A stretch of DNA of 64,000 nucleotides from Didymella arachidicola (GCA_016630955.3 CM050000.1:620001-684000), one strand, 5' to 3'. Positions 23,629 through 34,886 are shown, counted from the first letter of the stretch. The notes: generated by a model not told the origin, from the letters alone. Translations and numbers: made by a program.

Positions 23629-25387
23629 AGCTTCGCTCTGCAGTGCAAGCTGCCAGATTTGAAAGTGATGATTGGGTTGACAAAATTGGTGAGGCGATTG
23701 TGGGGCAAACCTGGATTGAACGTGGAAAGAGCGAGCACCTTCATCTTCACCTTCTTCGGAAGTGGTCTACCTCCGGGATGCCTGAAGCGCGTGCAGTTGG
23801 TGAATTCGAATTCCTTCAAAGAGGAAGGGTAATGGAAATGATAGTGAGGAGTTTCCGAATCGAAGGGAGACGCCCAACTGTACCCTCCTTTATATTATCG
23901 AGCGCCCATCATCAAAGCCTTGAACCATCAAGGTGATAGAGTCCACTCAAAGCACCCAAACTCCTAACACTCGACAGTACAGCTCAGCTCATAGGCATGG
24001 CAGCTCGCACGAACTCAACGCACGTCTCAAATCCCACATCCTCCCGGCCGCCTTTCCAGAAGAAGCGCACAACCGAACCCGCATCAGTAACCATAAACCC
24101 ACAACCCAGACTCCACGATCCTACCATCCTCCCAGCTAGACCTTCCTCTTCCCCGAAAAACCCGTCACCCGCCTTCTTAAACCCTATATCGAATGAGCTA
24201 GCCAGGCTCCAACTTCTCTTCATACAGCACCTTGCCACACCCAAACCCCCAAGCATCTCAGAATAGCTCGCAACTCCACACCCAACCCCCTCCCCAACAT
24301 CGCGTGACGTACTGCATACACAGATGACCTCGCCGCGCTCGGGTATTGCCGCCGCCACCCTACACATTCAACGGTGAACCGCGCGGTTTGTGAATCAAAG
24401 GAGGACCCACGGAATACTTCAAGCACTGCTGGAATGAAAGACCTGGTGCAAGGTCAACGGGCCATGCATTTCCCCCGCGGCGTGCGTGCGTAGTTTACAG
24501 TACACTAGCCAACCGTCGTCCCGTCAAAGTCACACTCGGAGACAGCCTCCGGCTTGTTCGCGAAAGGGACGCGGAGTGACGTGGTGTGACGCGTTGGTAT
24601 GGTGCAAGGGCGGTGAGAATTTGTGCTGACTGTGGATGAGGAGGGGCGTGGGGAAACAAGTCCGATAATTGTGTGTGGTGAAGATGGATGACTTGAGGGG
24701 GCTGACATGACATGCAGGGACTCAGGGCTTGACTCGGTTGAAGTAGAATGGGATTGTGGTCCTATTGTATTCGGAGAGGTAGAGTACGGTTGTAGCCCGC
24801 TGGTCTGCTTGCTCAGCCCATCTTCTCTCGCCACACGCTTATATTTCACAGCTTTGTCAAAAAGTGCTCGCTTTGCTACTCCACGTTGAACCCATACCGG
24901 CCTGCCTTTGCTTAAAAGCGAGCCCATGCGTGAGATCCCCTCCTGCATGCACCTCGACCCGCGACATCGGCTGGCAATGCTCCTCAACGGCTCGACCGCT
25001 ATTTTCAGAAGGAACAAAAGCAGTCCGAGAAGCCCCGGTGTATTGTTGTTTGGGAAGAAGAGCTCAAGCTGATCTTGGCCGAGTGGGGCGAACAGTACAA
25101 GGAGGTCAAGTACACGCACAACGTTGATGACGAGCCCAAGCGCTGGTTCGGATGGATGGTCTACTCGGCGGGTTCGATAGCCAGACGAGAAAGCGTGAAG
25201 TCTGTGTTGCTCCGAGGAGAGATTCCTGGAAGTGCTGGTACTGATGCGTCGTGACTTCCATTCGTCGTGTTACTTGCGGGTGCCAGCGCCCATGGAATCT
25301 GGACTACTGGTCTCGCTAGGGCTGTTCTGAGACGGGGTGGTACGTAGCTGCAATTCATGGAGGATGCTCTGAACAAGCTTTCCGTTT
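23629..25387. other. Gene-poor stretch with a possible gene remnant
   Basis: A plus-strand reading near 24970-25254 encodes about 90 residues with natural composition (RYFQKEQKQSEKPRCIVVW, then EEELKLILAEWGEQYKE and RWFGWMVYSAGSIARRE), ending at a TGA at 25252. Its frame is closed upstream by a TGA near 24930, and an adjacent frame (PSCMHLDPRHRLAMLLNGS) also looks protein-like, so it may be a frameshifted or partly spliced gene end. The plus ORF at 23997-24266 and minus ORF at 24505-25119 are Pro/Ser-rich and unsupported. Confidence 0.4.
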
Positions 25388-26503
25388 TCAGCCCGCGTCT
25401 TTCTTGATCTTGGGCTTGTTCTTCGAGCCCGGCGGGCGACCTTTCCTTCCTTTGAGTTTAGCTGGCTTAGGTGAGAGATCGATCTGACCGCCTCGAGGTG
25501 AGGGGGCAAGATGGAGCGAAAGCGGCCGTCCTCCTCTGTAGACACGTGGAATACTGGTGGCAATCTCATCTTTTCTTGGTGGGCTGCATGCACGTTCCGC
25601 GGGCCTCGACGGTGCGGCAGGTCTTGCTCTCAAGTTTTCATGAGCTTCGATCATGCGGATCATCTCCAGCGTGTGCTGATCCAAGGTTTCTCGCTCCGGG
25701 AAGATTGGTGAGCCCATCCATGTCAGTTGTACATCTTTCTGTGTGCCTGTGTTTGCAAACTTGGATGCGCGCTTCTTGCGTTGAGGCGACTCTTCCTCTG
25801 CCTCCAGCAATTCCGACTCAGCAAGCAGAGCCCGCGGCGTGTGCCTCATCGACACGCCAACGCCTTCCAAACCTCGATCGGACGCAGCCCTATTCCACAC
25901 AAACTGCTGAATAAGACCATGCCTGGACATCATCACGAAGCCCATCGGCCACGGACTCCGCGCCATAGCGTCCATCGTGCCCTTTGTAGCCTTCATCGTC
26001 GTCACCAGCAGGCCAAGGACAGGCTTGCCCTTCCAATTCGGCGGTATCCCCCTGAACGAGCCCTCGAGCTCTCGAACATGGCTTGGGCTGAGCGATATCT
26101 TACGCGCCTTGCACTGGATGATGACACGCAATGGGTCGCTCACAGGCGCCAGAACCCAGTGCCCGATCAAGTCAATGCCAGCATCGTTCTTCGACCCGAC
26201 TCTGAGCAGCGAGAAGCCCAGCCGCATGAAGGCCAGCGCGGTCGTGTACTCATAGTGGGTGCCAATGTAGAAAGGCGACACTGGAGCGAGTTTGGTGCGG
26301 TTTGCGTACTCGATGAAAGTTGGTAAGGAGTCGTGACCTTTATGCCCGTTCCGGACTATCAACTTCGGTATATCGACTGGCGCAGCGTTCTCGGCGGACG
26401 TGGTCGCGATTCGGCGGGGGACGAGACTTTGCGGAGCTGTGCGGGGGTGCCAGGGAAGGAGCGCTGCGTGTCTGAGCCATGCTACCCGCAGAAAAGGTCG
26501 CAT
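25388..26503 (-). CDS. RRG7: RRG7-type mitochondrial respiratory-growth protein
   Basis: Intronless, 371 residues. The N-terminus (MRPFLRVAWLRHAALL, then RTAPQSLVPRR) is basic and looks like a mitochondrial presequence. Residues about 82-200 hold the RRG7/DUF2034 core: GTHYEYTTALAFMRLGF, VGSKNDAGIDLIGHW and VIIQCKARK, which together resemble a PD-(D/E)xK nuclease fold (Asp in GIDL, then Gln-x-Lys). In yeast, loss of RRG7 gives poor respiratory growth; its activity is not known. The C-terminal third is rich in Lys/Arg/Pro and ends with GRKGRPPGSKNKPK, an AT-hook-like sequence that the short yeast protein would not need. Length is longer than the yeast member (about 240), due to this tail. Confidence 0.82.
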   Translation of the reverse strand: MRPFLRVAWLRHAALLPWHPRTAPQSLVPRRIATTSAENAAPVDIPKLIVRNGHKGHDSLPTFIEYANRTKLAPVSPFYIGTHYEYTTALAFMRLGFSLLRVGSKNDAGIDLIGHWVLAPVSDPLRVIIQCKARKISLSPSHVRELEGSFRGIPPNWKGKPVLGLLVTTMKATKGTMDAMARSPWPMGFVMMSRHGLIQQFVWNRAASDRGLEGVGVSMRHTPRALLAESELLEAEEESPQRKKRASKFANTGTQKDVQLTWMGSPIFPERETLDQHTLEMIRMIEAHENLRARPAAPSRPAERACSPPRKDEIATSIPRVYRGGRPLSLHLAPSPRGGQIDLSPKPAKLKGRKGRPPGSKNKPKIKKDAG

Positions 26504-26795
26504 TACGGGATGGCTCGGATGGTTGTAAGATAAGAATGCATGTTTACACGAAAATCGGAAGGGAAAGTGTGTGGACGTGTTCGAGTGCGGGAACTCGAGA
26601 GTCGAAAAGTAACAAGTCGCGTGGGATTCGCGCCAAGATGGATTAGCGCAGCCCTGTGAACGCGTCCTCCCGCCGTGGACCTAACAGCGCCTCTTACCCC
26701 ACAGTCACACAGATCAATCTTTTAGCGGCATTCTGCGGTTATCACTTCGAAGCCGTAGGCGTGATCACCTATCAAACCAATCCCCAACCTCCACA

Positions 26796-27309
26796 ATGGC
26801 CGACATCCTTACGCAAATGCAGGACGAGATAGACATGGTACCCCCTCTCAGCCCCCTCCCCTCCCCTCCCTAACACCCCCCAGCTCCTCAACATAATGAA
26901 AACCCAACTCCTCCAAATCCGCACCCGCGCCCCCCCCAGCACCCCCGCGGGCCAGCAAAAACTCAGCTCTTTCCAAGAAAAAGAAGCCTCGGACAAGTCC
27001 GAGAACTTGCCCCAGAACCCGACACCGGCTAGCATCGCACCGCCGCCGCTGCTGCCGACGAAAGACGAGTTCAACGAGGATCTGAAGGATATGGCCAGGG
27101 ATTTGGTTATTAAGAGCCAGCAGATTGAGGTGTTGATTGCGAATCTGCCTGGTGTGAAGACGAGTGAGGGGGAGCAGGTGAAGAGGATGAAGGAGTTGGA
27201 GAGGGAGTTGGAGGGGTTGGAGGGGGAGAGAGTAAAGGCTGTAAGGGAGAAGGAGGGGTTGCTTAGGATGGTTGAGGAGAAGATTATGGGGGTTGGGAGG
27301 GCGCGGTGA
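26796..27309 (+). CDS. MED21: Mediator complex subunit 21
   Basis: Two exons, 26796-26837 and 26884-27309 (46-bp intron), give 155 residues. The N-terminus MADILTQMQDEIDMLLNIM is the conserved MED21 start. A Pro-rich loop follows, then a long C-terminal coiled coil (DEFNEDLKDMARDLVIKSQQ, then LIANLPGVKTSEGEQ and KELERELEGLEGERV), which pairs with MED7 in the Mediator middle module. Nuclear; bridges activators and RNA polymerase II. The LIANLPG block is shared across fungal members. Codon use turns G-rich toward the end. The intron splits exactly between codons. Confidence is high from both ends. Confidence 0.9.
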
Positions 27310-28018
27310 GGGTAGCGTTGAGTGAGGACTTGTATCGTTTTACGGAAGCGGCACTGGAGGATTACCAGCTCCACGTGCGTCCGACGGCACTCCGTCATCC
27401 CCTGGAGTATCTCATCTCCAACTCCTGGGCCTATCTTACGTCCCCCCACCCCATCGACAGTACTCCCGCGCCCTGCTGTTCCTACGAACGTATGGCCACG
27501 GAAACGGATGCGCGCACGAAACCCGCCTCATCTGCTCTGGAACCATGGAAAGCGCTGAGATCGAGGAGAAGTGTCCGGAGTATGTAAACAGTTGGCGAGG
27601 CTGGGAGTTGGAGGGAAGACAAGGATTGAGTGTGCGTTGGAGGAGGTACGCAAGAAGTCTAGGATAGAGATGGATTCGTGACAGGTTGTTTTGTGGTTTT
27701 TGTGTGGAAAAGGTAATGGTTGCAGACTGGGAGAGTGGCCTGGTAGGTGTCACGCGTGGGTTTACAGGCTTTATGAAGAGCTTAATTATTGCATGCTTGG
27801 AGGTTAGGTTGATGGCTATGATGCATCATCTTGCAGGCTTTATGAAGAGCCTAATCATCGCGTACTTGGAGATTGGGTTGATAGCTATAATGCATTATTT
27901 CCAGACTTCATGTGAGCCTCACATCGCAACGAAGATTGATGGCTACAATACTATTCAACCGAATACAAATACACAACTATACCAACACGTACGCCAACGC
28001 CCGCGCGCAACTACGCGC
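27310..28018. other. Intergenic with tandem repeat
   Basis: About 700 bp between convergent MED21 and TMS1. It holds a 69-bp tandem repeat (listed separately). The plus-strand frame 27686-28846 runs antisense through TMS1 and is a shadow. Confidence 0.45.
27765..27960. repeat. 69-bp imperfect tandem repeat
   Basis: Copy 1 at 27765-27833 and copy 2 at 27834-27902 both begin caggctttatgaagagc; a decayed third copy starts at 27902. Differences between copies 1 and 2 are almost all transitions. The period is a multiple of three, so an open frame crosses it, but no gene is supported. Confidence 0.8.
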
Positions 28019-29580
28019 CTAGTAATCAAACCGGTCGGGCAGCACAAGCGGCGCGACCAGACTCCAGCCGTAGATGGCATAGCACACCCATGCACTGATA
28101 ATCTTTGCCCAGCTAGCCCAGTAGGTGCGTCCGACGGGGACGAAGTCGGTCATGGCCTTTTCGTCAAAGTTGCTGGTGAGCAGGGTAGCGACCCAGCATG
28201 CGCTCAGGAAGAAGATGACGTGGAAGAGAGTGTAGTTGTACTGGGTGGCGTTGCGCTCGTCGTCGCGGGGGGCCTTGGAGGGCGAATCGTCCTCGTCTTC
28301 GGAGTCGGAGTCGTCGAGGGCGGAGGCGGGGAGGGATCCAGACTCGACGGCCGCGCGGAGGGCGGCCTGGCGCATGTCGCGGCGGGATTCGGGCTGCTGG
28401 GTGACGAGGCCGTGCTCGTAGTCGTCGGCGCCGACCTGCGAGTAGCCGTTGCCGTACGAGTTGCCCTGCGAGCCGAGGGCCAGGCCGTAGGTGGCTGCGC
28501 GAGTGGTGGTGTAGGCGACGGTGACGAAGGTGACGATGGCGCCGATGATGATGGTAGCCTTGCGGGTGCCGCGTGCGCGGACCAAGGGGTTGCACTGGTG
28601 GTCGTCGGGCTCCATGCCAACGGCGGAGAGCGTCAGGTAGGTGCAGTAGATGGCGACGATGGCGGACTGGGCGAGGCCAGCGCGGGGGTTGACATTCTGG
28701 ACGGCCGGGTGGATGGAGATGACGGACGTGGCAAGGAGGAGAAGGAGGTTGATCTGCGGATGTTAGTCATGGGCCCTGATGTGAGTGTCGAGGTACCTAC
28801 CGTGATGGCTGCCTGGTTCATGCCGCAGCCGCTCTTGGCAAAGTAGATGTACATGACGATGGTCATGGCGACCGAGGCCAGGTACATGAACAGGGCAGAG
28901 CCGACCAGCATGCCCGTCCACACGCGCGACTCGGACGTCTCGATCTTCTCCTGGCAGTACTCGGCCCAGTTGTGCGCCAGGTCGACGAGCAGGATCAGAC
29001 CGACGAGGAGGAACAGGCAGGCGCCGGCCATGGCGAAGTAGTTTCCCCAGACGATGAAGAACGAGTTCGGGATGAAGAAGGTGAGGACAATCATGCCAAT
29101 CCAGGCGAGGATCTTGGGGCCCCAGAAGCCGTTTTGGATCTTGGCGCGGCCGTCCTTGGAGGAGCGGACGCCGACGAGCATCAGGGCCATGAGGACGTGG
29201 AAGAGGCCGAGGGCAAAGTTGATGCGCTGGACGGCGACGAAGCCGTAGCACTGCTCGCCGTGGCACTTGATGTCGACGTAGTCGAGCGTGAGCTTGCTGA
29301 GCTTCTTCATGGCCCAGTCGGTGAGCATGATCCACGAGACGATTGAGTTGACGAGCAGGATGAGGGCGTAGGCGATGCGCGTTGCGATGCTGTTGCCGCA
29401 TTTCCCGCCGCAGGAGCCCATGACGGCGCTGCAGGTGGCCGCGCCACAGCACGAAGCGGCGACGCTCCAGATCTGGGGGGGGGGAGGAGGTTAGCATACG
29501 GGGGCGTCGTGTAGAGGGTCAAGACATACGGTGCCCATGGCGGGCATGGCCAGGAACGGGAGCGACAGTGCGGCGCCCAT
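28019..29580 (-). CDS. TMS1: TMS1 / serine incorporator (TDE1 family) membrane protein
   Basis: Three exons on the minus strand: 29530-29580, 28801-29472 and 28019-28753, all phase-0 joins, giving 485 residues. The start MGAALSLPFLAMPAMGT is followed by a Cys-rich turn (SCCGAATCSAVMGSCGG) typical of the family. About ten membrane segments can be seen, among them RIAYALILLVNSIVSWIML, the segment after WGPKILAWIGM, and the last pair around NYTLFHVIFFLSACWVATLL and WAKIISAWVCYAIYGW. The HVIFFLSACWVAMLLT-like block near the end is the strongest family mark. Serine incorporator homologues sit in Golgi/vacuolar or plasma membranes; a lipid-related role is debated. An acidic loop with DDSDSEDEDDSPSK lies before the last segments. 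Divergent from the MCH1-like gene with 396 bp between starts. Confidence 0.94.
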
Positions 29581-29976
29581 GGTTGCGAGCGGCGGGGGGT
29601 TGTCGGGGTGGTGTTGGGGAGAGACGTCCGTCTGCCTGCCCGACGACGCTTGAGGTCGACGTCCGCCCGGTGACGACGTCTGGCGCCTCGGATGCTGCCG
29701 AGCTTGGCGGGCCCAGCGACCAGCGCTCCGCCATCAGCCTCAAGCTGCGAAACATGCGCACAGAGGCCGCAGGCATTGACTCGCACGCTGGGCCGCATTG
29801 CAGTTGGCATCGCCGCCCTCTCCTCTGGACCGCCGACACAGGCGTCCTGCAGTGCTTCCACCCGCAAGTCGGACCGTTATCTGTTCGACCCACTTGCTGT
29901 CATTGCGCGCTCCCCCCAATCTCCATGCCCATGACGGCTGCGACTCCCTAACACACACTCCCACCGCCTGTCTGCC
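29581..29976. promoter_or_regulatory. Bidirectional TMS1/MCH1-like promoter
   Basis: About 400 bp between divergent starts, GC-rich. Frames on both strands here are shadows. No specific sites recognised. Confidence 0.5.
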
Positions 29977-31884
29977 ATGGTCGAACTGGAAAAGGCCGCC
30001 CCGCACAAGAAGACGCGGGTCGTCTCTGTCGTCGCCGCGACGGCCATTGCGCTGGCCTGTGGAACAAACGTACGCCCCCGGCCGCTCGCCCTTGACGTGC
30101 CCTCAGCGCCCTCAGCGCCCTGACACCTCGCAGTATGCATACTCGGCCTGGGCACCGCAGTTCGCCGACAAGCTCCAGCTCTCTGCCACCCAGAGCAATG
30201 TCATCGTACGCCCCTCCCCTGCGTTTGACCGACCGCACCTGGCTCACGCATGCTCCTAGGGACTCGCAGCCAACATGGGCATGTATGCCTCGGGCATCCC
30301 AGCCGGCCTCATCACCGATAGGGTCAATCCACGTCTGTCGGCCGTCATTGGCATGTTCTGCCTGCTGCTTGGATACTACCCCATCAAGATGGGCACGTCA
30401 TGCCCAACACGCAAGCTGGATACGGCTAACACGCGGCAGCCTACGACGGCGGACCTGGGTCCATGAGCGTGGGCCTGATCTCTTTCTACTCGTTTGTCTC
30501 CGGAGTGGGCAGCTGTGCTGCTTTCCAGGCTGCTCTCAAGACAGGTGAGTCGTCCTGTCCCACAGCCGCGCTCCTGCTGATCCTGACACCCGCAGCAACC
30601 CTGAACTGGCCTACACACCGCGGGACGGCGACGGCATTTCCCTTGGCAGCATTTGGATTGAGCGCCTTCTTCTACACACTCATCGCCGGCATTGCCTTCC
30701 CCGGCAACACCTCCGGCCTGCTGACGATGCTTTCGCTAGCGACTTCGTTGCTTGTCCTCGTTTCGATCCCCTTTCTTATCGTGGTAGACCACAAGAGGGG
30801 AGCCGCTTATGCCGCCCTTCCTACCACCGAGCGGGCCCGTCGCAACTCAAACCTTCTGCACCGCACCGATTCCAACCGCACCAAGTACAGCGCAACCGTT
30901 CTTCCTCCGGAGGAAGTCAGTAAGTACTGTCTCTTTCCTTGGATCGTAGCTGTAGCCTATCTACTCCCCCATCATATACCAACCACGTCCAACAGATGAA
31001 GATGACCCGAGCCGATCGTCGACCGAAACGTCTTCGCTCCTCTCTGGCCCTGGAGACATCGATCCCGAGAATGACGCTGGAAGTGTACATGGCAAGAAGT
31101 CTCCTCACTCACACTGCCTAGACATCACTGGATTCGCGCTGCTGTTCAAGCCCGAGTTTTGGCAACTTTGGATCCTCATGGGCCTTTTGACAGGCGTTGG
31201 CATCATGACAATCAAGTACGTCTTCGTCGATAGCAGACGCCTCCCAATGCTGACATCACTAGCAACATCGGTCACAACGTCCAAGCACTCTGGAACCACT
31301 TCGACAAGTCTGCGAGCAAAGACTTTATTGCACACCGCCAACTCTGGCACGTCTCCATCCTCTCGCTTGGCTCCTTCTTCGGCCGTCTGTCATCGGGCAT
31401 TGGCTCAGACTTCATCGTCAAGCGCCTCGGACACTCCCGTTTCTGGTGTGTCGTCATCGCCGCCTTTGTCTTCGCTATCGACCAGCTCTTTGCCATCCGC
31501 ATCGACAACCCAAATTACCTCTGGGTCGTGTCTGGCCTCTGTGGTCTTGCATACGGCCTTACTTTTGGCGTCCTTCCAGCAGTTGTTGTCGACACCTTTG
31601 GACCTGACGGCTTCTCGGTCAATTGGGGTTTCTTGACCTGGGCCCCTGTCGTTAGCGGCAATGTCTACAACCTCTTCTACGGCTCTGTATACGACTCAAA
31701 CTCCGTCGTGGAGCCAGACGGCAATCGCAGCTGTGAGGAAGGCTTGCAGTGCTACCAGCGTGCATACTATGCCACGCTGGTGTCCAGCTTCCTCGGCATT
31801 GCCGTCTGTCTCTGGGGGATCCAGTCAGAGCACGCCCGGAAGAGAGCGGCACTGGAGGAGCACGAAAGGCACCGCGATGCATAA
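29977..31884 (+). CDS. MCH1: MCH1-like major facilitator transporter
   Basis: Seven exons: 29977-30069, 30134-30205, 30260-30392, 30440-30544, 30596-30919, 30996-31215 and 31263-31884, giving 522 residues in one continuous frame. The protein starts MVELEKAAPHKKTRVVSVVA and has twelve membrane segments in two halves with a long charged loop in the middle (NEDDPSRSSTETSSLLSGPG). GLAANMGMYASGIPAGLITDR and SLGSFFGRLSSGIGSDFIVK are the MFS A-type motifs of each half. The pattern matches the fungal Mch1 group (monocarboxylate-transporter-like, vacuolar in yeast, substrate unknown). Exon 3 to 4 needs a GC-AG intron (gcacgt...cag) to keep frame; see findings. Two other introns have short but normal signals. 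Function beyond transporter is unproven. Confidence 0.9.
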
Positions 31885-31962
31885 CAAGTCTCTTCCCGTA
31901 TTCCATAGTCATGTCGAATTCGACGCGGGATGTGTTCATACCCACTAAACCAATATACAATA

Positions 31963-32060
31963 CCTCACCGCCTCCTCCCATGATGTTTTCCATCGCCACT
32001 TCCCTCCCTCACCGCCTCCTCCCATGATGTTTTCCATCGCCACTTCCCTCCCTCACCGCC
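31963..32060. repeat. 44-bp tandem duplication
   Basis: Units at 31963-32006 and 32007-32050 are identical, followed by 10 bases of a third. The unit begins cctcaccgcctcctcccatg. It overlaps the last codons of the small minus-strand ORF at 32009. Confidence 0.9.
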
Positions 32061-32326
32061 CCACCTCCCACCCTCATCCCATCCACCTCCCTCCTCAACC
32101 CCCCAACTTCCTCCCTCAACCCCCTCACCACCCCATCCTGCGCCCTCACCATCCCCTTGAACCGCTCCACATCATCCCTTAGCATCGCATACGCAGTCTG
32201 ACTCCGTTTCAATTCTTCTTTGAGGCTACTTACTTCGGCGTGGAGAGCTTGCTGCGCGGTCTGCGCCTGCGAGGCGGTGAGCGAGAGGAGGGCGAGGGTG
32301 CTGGGTTTGCGGGTTAGGCGGGACAT
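32009..32326 (-). CDS. Small coiled-coil protein, unknown function
   Basis: 105 residues from the ATG at 32326 (MSRLTRKPSTLALLSLTASQ). Nearly all of residues 15-85 is predicted amphipathic helix with heptads (LHAEVSSLKEELKRSQ, DDVERFKGMVRAQDG, LREEVGGLRREVDGM). The end is Gly/Arg-rich. The stop lies in a 44-bp tandem duplication, so the C-terminus may differ between strains. Upstream are pyrimidine-rich bases typical of leaders. No family name; the coiled coil itself is generic. It is convergent with the MCH1-like gene. Confidence 0.5.
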   Translation of the reverse strand: MSRLTRKPSTLALLSLTASQAQTAQQALHAEVSSLKEELKRSQTAYAMLRDDVERFKGMVRAQDGVVRGLREEVGGLRREVDGMRVGGGAVREGSGDGKHHGRRR

Positions 32327-33759
32327 TGGGTATGCTGTATGCTGTGTAAGGTGTAAGGTGTGTTGGGTTAGGCAGAGTTTGGGGTTCTGGGGAAGGAGTG
32401 GGGGTGGGTGGGTGGTGTGCTGGATTGGATGTAAACGAGCGAGGACAGCGTGGTGCTGGTTTGTGCATGGGTTGTAGTACAGAACGCTGTACGTTTACAG
32501 TGCTCTCATCGTCGGTGTCTGCACATCGTACCAAGCACAACACTTACCACCAACACACCCAAACGATCCATATCCCCCCCACAACCTCTCACATCGCACC
32601 GCCCCCAGCGTACCGCACCCTCGACCTACATCTACATTCCCCCTCGCGACCTGGATTAGCCAACCACGCCCTTAAGCAGAACCTCCGCGTCTTAGCCGCT
32701 AAGCTGCTACCTAAAATTCAACCCCCTCACCTCGCCGAGATATCCACGGCTCTGGATGATAGACAAACGACACCGAGGCGATAAAGCGGGGTTGCGGGAT
32801 CTAGAACATAGGAGAAGGGGAGGATTCTGTGTGGCTGCAAGGATCAGCAGATCTTATCTAGTTCTCTTCTGATGATGCTGCGGTGCCGTTTGGCGCGATC
32901 CATGTTTGGCCACGATTTATCTCGCATTGCGATTGCCACCTGAGGTCAAGTACACTGCTCGCGTGATGAATTGCATCGTAAGGATTTAGTATCCCACCGC
33001 TGAGAGCTCATATGCAACGAGCTTGCCTGGAAATCAATACATTAGTCTGCTTCCCTGTCGATTGCGATGAACAAAGGATAGGAAGGCATGAGTGTATGCG
33101 CACGACATGGCCCGTGTACATGCGACTCCACAACCGTGACTGCCTAGCCACGCGCACTTTCCACATCAAGAAGGCTTACAAACCGGCTCGCATAGCCATG
33201 AGCGTAGTAGAGGCCCGAAAAAAGTTCTGTAGAGCATCGCTACAGCGGCTCTTACCTAATGTGAGCGATGCTCATCTTCCAGGTATCTATGTAGACCAAA
33301 ATCTTCTAATTCCCAATGCAAAATCAGTGGTCATTGCTGGCACATTACCTTCTTATGCTGCAAGCAGCCACTCACACAAGTCTTCTGGATGCTATTATGG
33401 GCCATGCGCCAGTATTCCTGTGCGCAAATATTTATCCCGTATTGGTCCATTCCCATTACAGGAGCGATGCTTTTTATATATCGAATTATGATCCAGATAT
33501 CCTACTCAATTCTGGAGGGCCAGAGCCTTTGGTCTAAGGTTGCCTTTAATGCTCGAGCCGACGGGATGAGGGCGTTTCACCGGCAGCTGGCGTCGAAGCA
33601 GTGCAAGGGGGTGACATGTACCGGTAATGACTTTACCCATATTTATCGCAACATATCAGGCTTAAATATACCGCGACTAATTGCATCTTTCCTATACGAT
33701 TTGCACCTCTCAACTGCGGGACACTCTCGCTAGGTTTATGCCACATCCAGTCTGTCCCT
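32327..33759. other. 1.4-kb gene-poor stretch
   Basis: A plus-strand frame at 32398-32784 ends in a helical block (NHALKQNLRVLAAKLLPKIQ) that looks protein-like but has no start or family. Between 33000 and 33740 overlapping frames on the plus strand have no domain. Possibly decayed coding sequence. Confidence 0.35.
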
Positions 33760-34886
33760 TCAAACGAATGATCCCACTTTTGTTTCTGACTTGCCGTGGC
33801 TGATTCCGCTGTCGTTGTGACCGTGGCCTAGATACTCGTCGCGGGCCTGCTGTAGCTCCACGGTGCCGTGAACGGATTGACGCTTTTGGTATAAGTCGGT
33901 GACCTGACTCGGGTGGACCCAGTTGAAGAGGGCCATGACGAGGAACATGAGAACAGCGTCGAAAACATAGAGAAAGACCTCGTTGCTTAGCAGATATCCG
34001 GCGTTGCCCTGGATGTACTCGATAATGCGGAAGATGCTTCGGATGAGAATGAGCGCGCTAGCACCGTATAAGACATACAAGTGGCGTTTCCAGGGTAGCT
34101 CAACGACAGCTTCGCGGGAAAGTCCGACGTTGAGAGACATGGTTGCAGCAAAGCGGTCGTCGCGGCCTCTGCGAAAAAGCGCAGCGGGTGTGTAGCGTTT
34201 CCTGACGGGATTGTCTTTGATCAAACGGCTGTGGAAATTTGCGGCGACCACGACAAACAAGGTGAAGAAGATGAGCTGTACAAAGAGACCCCCGATGATG
34301 ATCTTTTCGCCGAGCTCCATCGAGTTGAGCGTGCCCATGGCCATGATGCCTCCGCCTGCGATGGTTGTCAGCTCAACGATTTTCCGGCCTGCTTATTATC
34401 TTACCGGAGCCCTGCATCATGAAACTCAGAACATCTCCAGCAACAAACGTTTTTGTGAGCCACTTCTGGCGGATGAGCGAATAGCGCTCACCGTCCACCA
34501 TGAGTATCACGCGACCGAGTATGATGTAGATGGATGCTGCGAATAGCGCAGGAGCGACGAGGATCAGGAGCGATTGCATGATGAAAGGTCCGAGAGCCCA
34601 GATGTCGTTGTGCGATAGATACCGTCCTATGAAACCGACAGTCTCGACTGCATACCGTGTTAGCATTTGTGTATGATTTAGCGAAAGCGCAATTCTTACA
34701 AGCACCACCAACTACCAGCGGTATGAAGTACCATGTTCGCTTCTTGATGAGTTGAAACAGGTGAAGACATGTCGTGAGACCAAACAATACGACGAAAATA
34801 ATCGCGGCAACTTGAGAGGGATGGTATCGGTACAAAACGTATGCATCTGGATCATCCAGCGCTGGGCGAGGCTTGTCTTCTGCCAT
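33760..34886 (-). CDS. RTA1-like seven-transmembrane protein
   Basis: Three exons on the minus strand: 34700-34886, 34405-34647 and 33760-34355, giving 341 residues. The protein has seven hydrophobic segments. Family marks are VGGAFETVGFIGRYLSH around the first junction, APALFAASIYIILGRVI, the LSFMMQGSGGGIMAMG block across the second junction, and the segment ending in MFLVMALFNWVHPSQV. RTA1/RTM1 proteins are fungal plasma or vacuolar membrane proteins linked to resistance to lipophilic compounds and to lipid translocation; the substrate here is unknown. N-terminus MAEDKPRPALDDPDAYVLYR is short and cytosolic or lumenal. Both introns are 49-52 bp with good signals. Confidence 0.93.

Noticed and set aside
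27686..28846. 386-codon plus-strand open frame
   Set aside because: It runs antisense through the well-supported TMS1 exons and is Gly/Val-rich, as expected for a shadow of a GC-rich gene.
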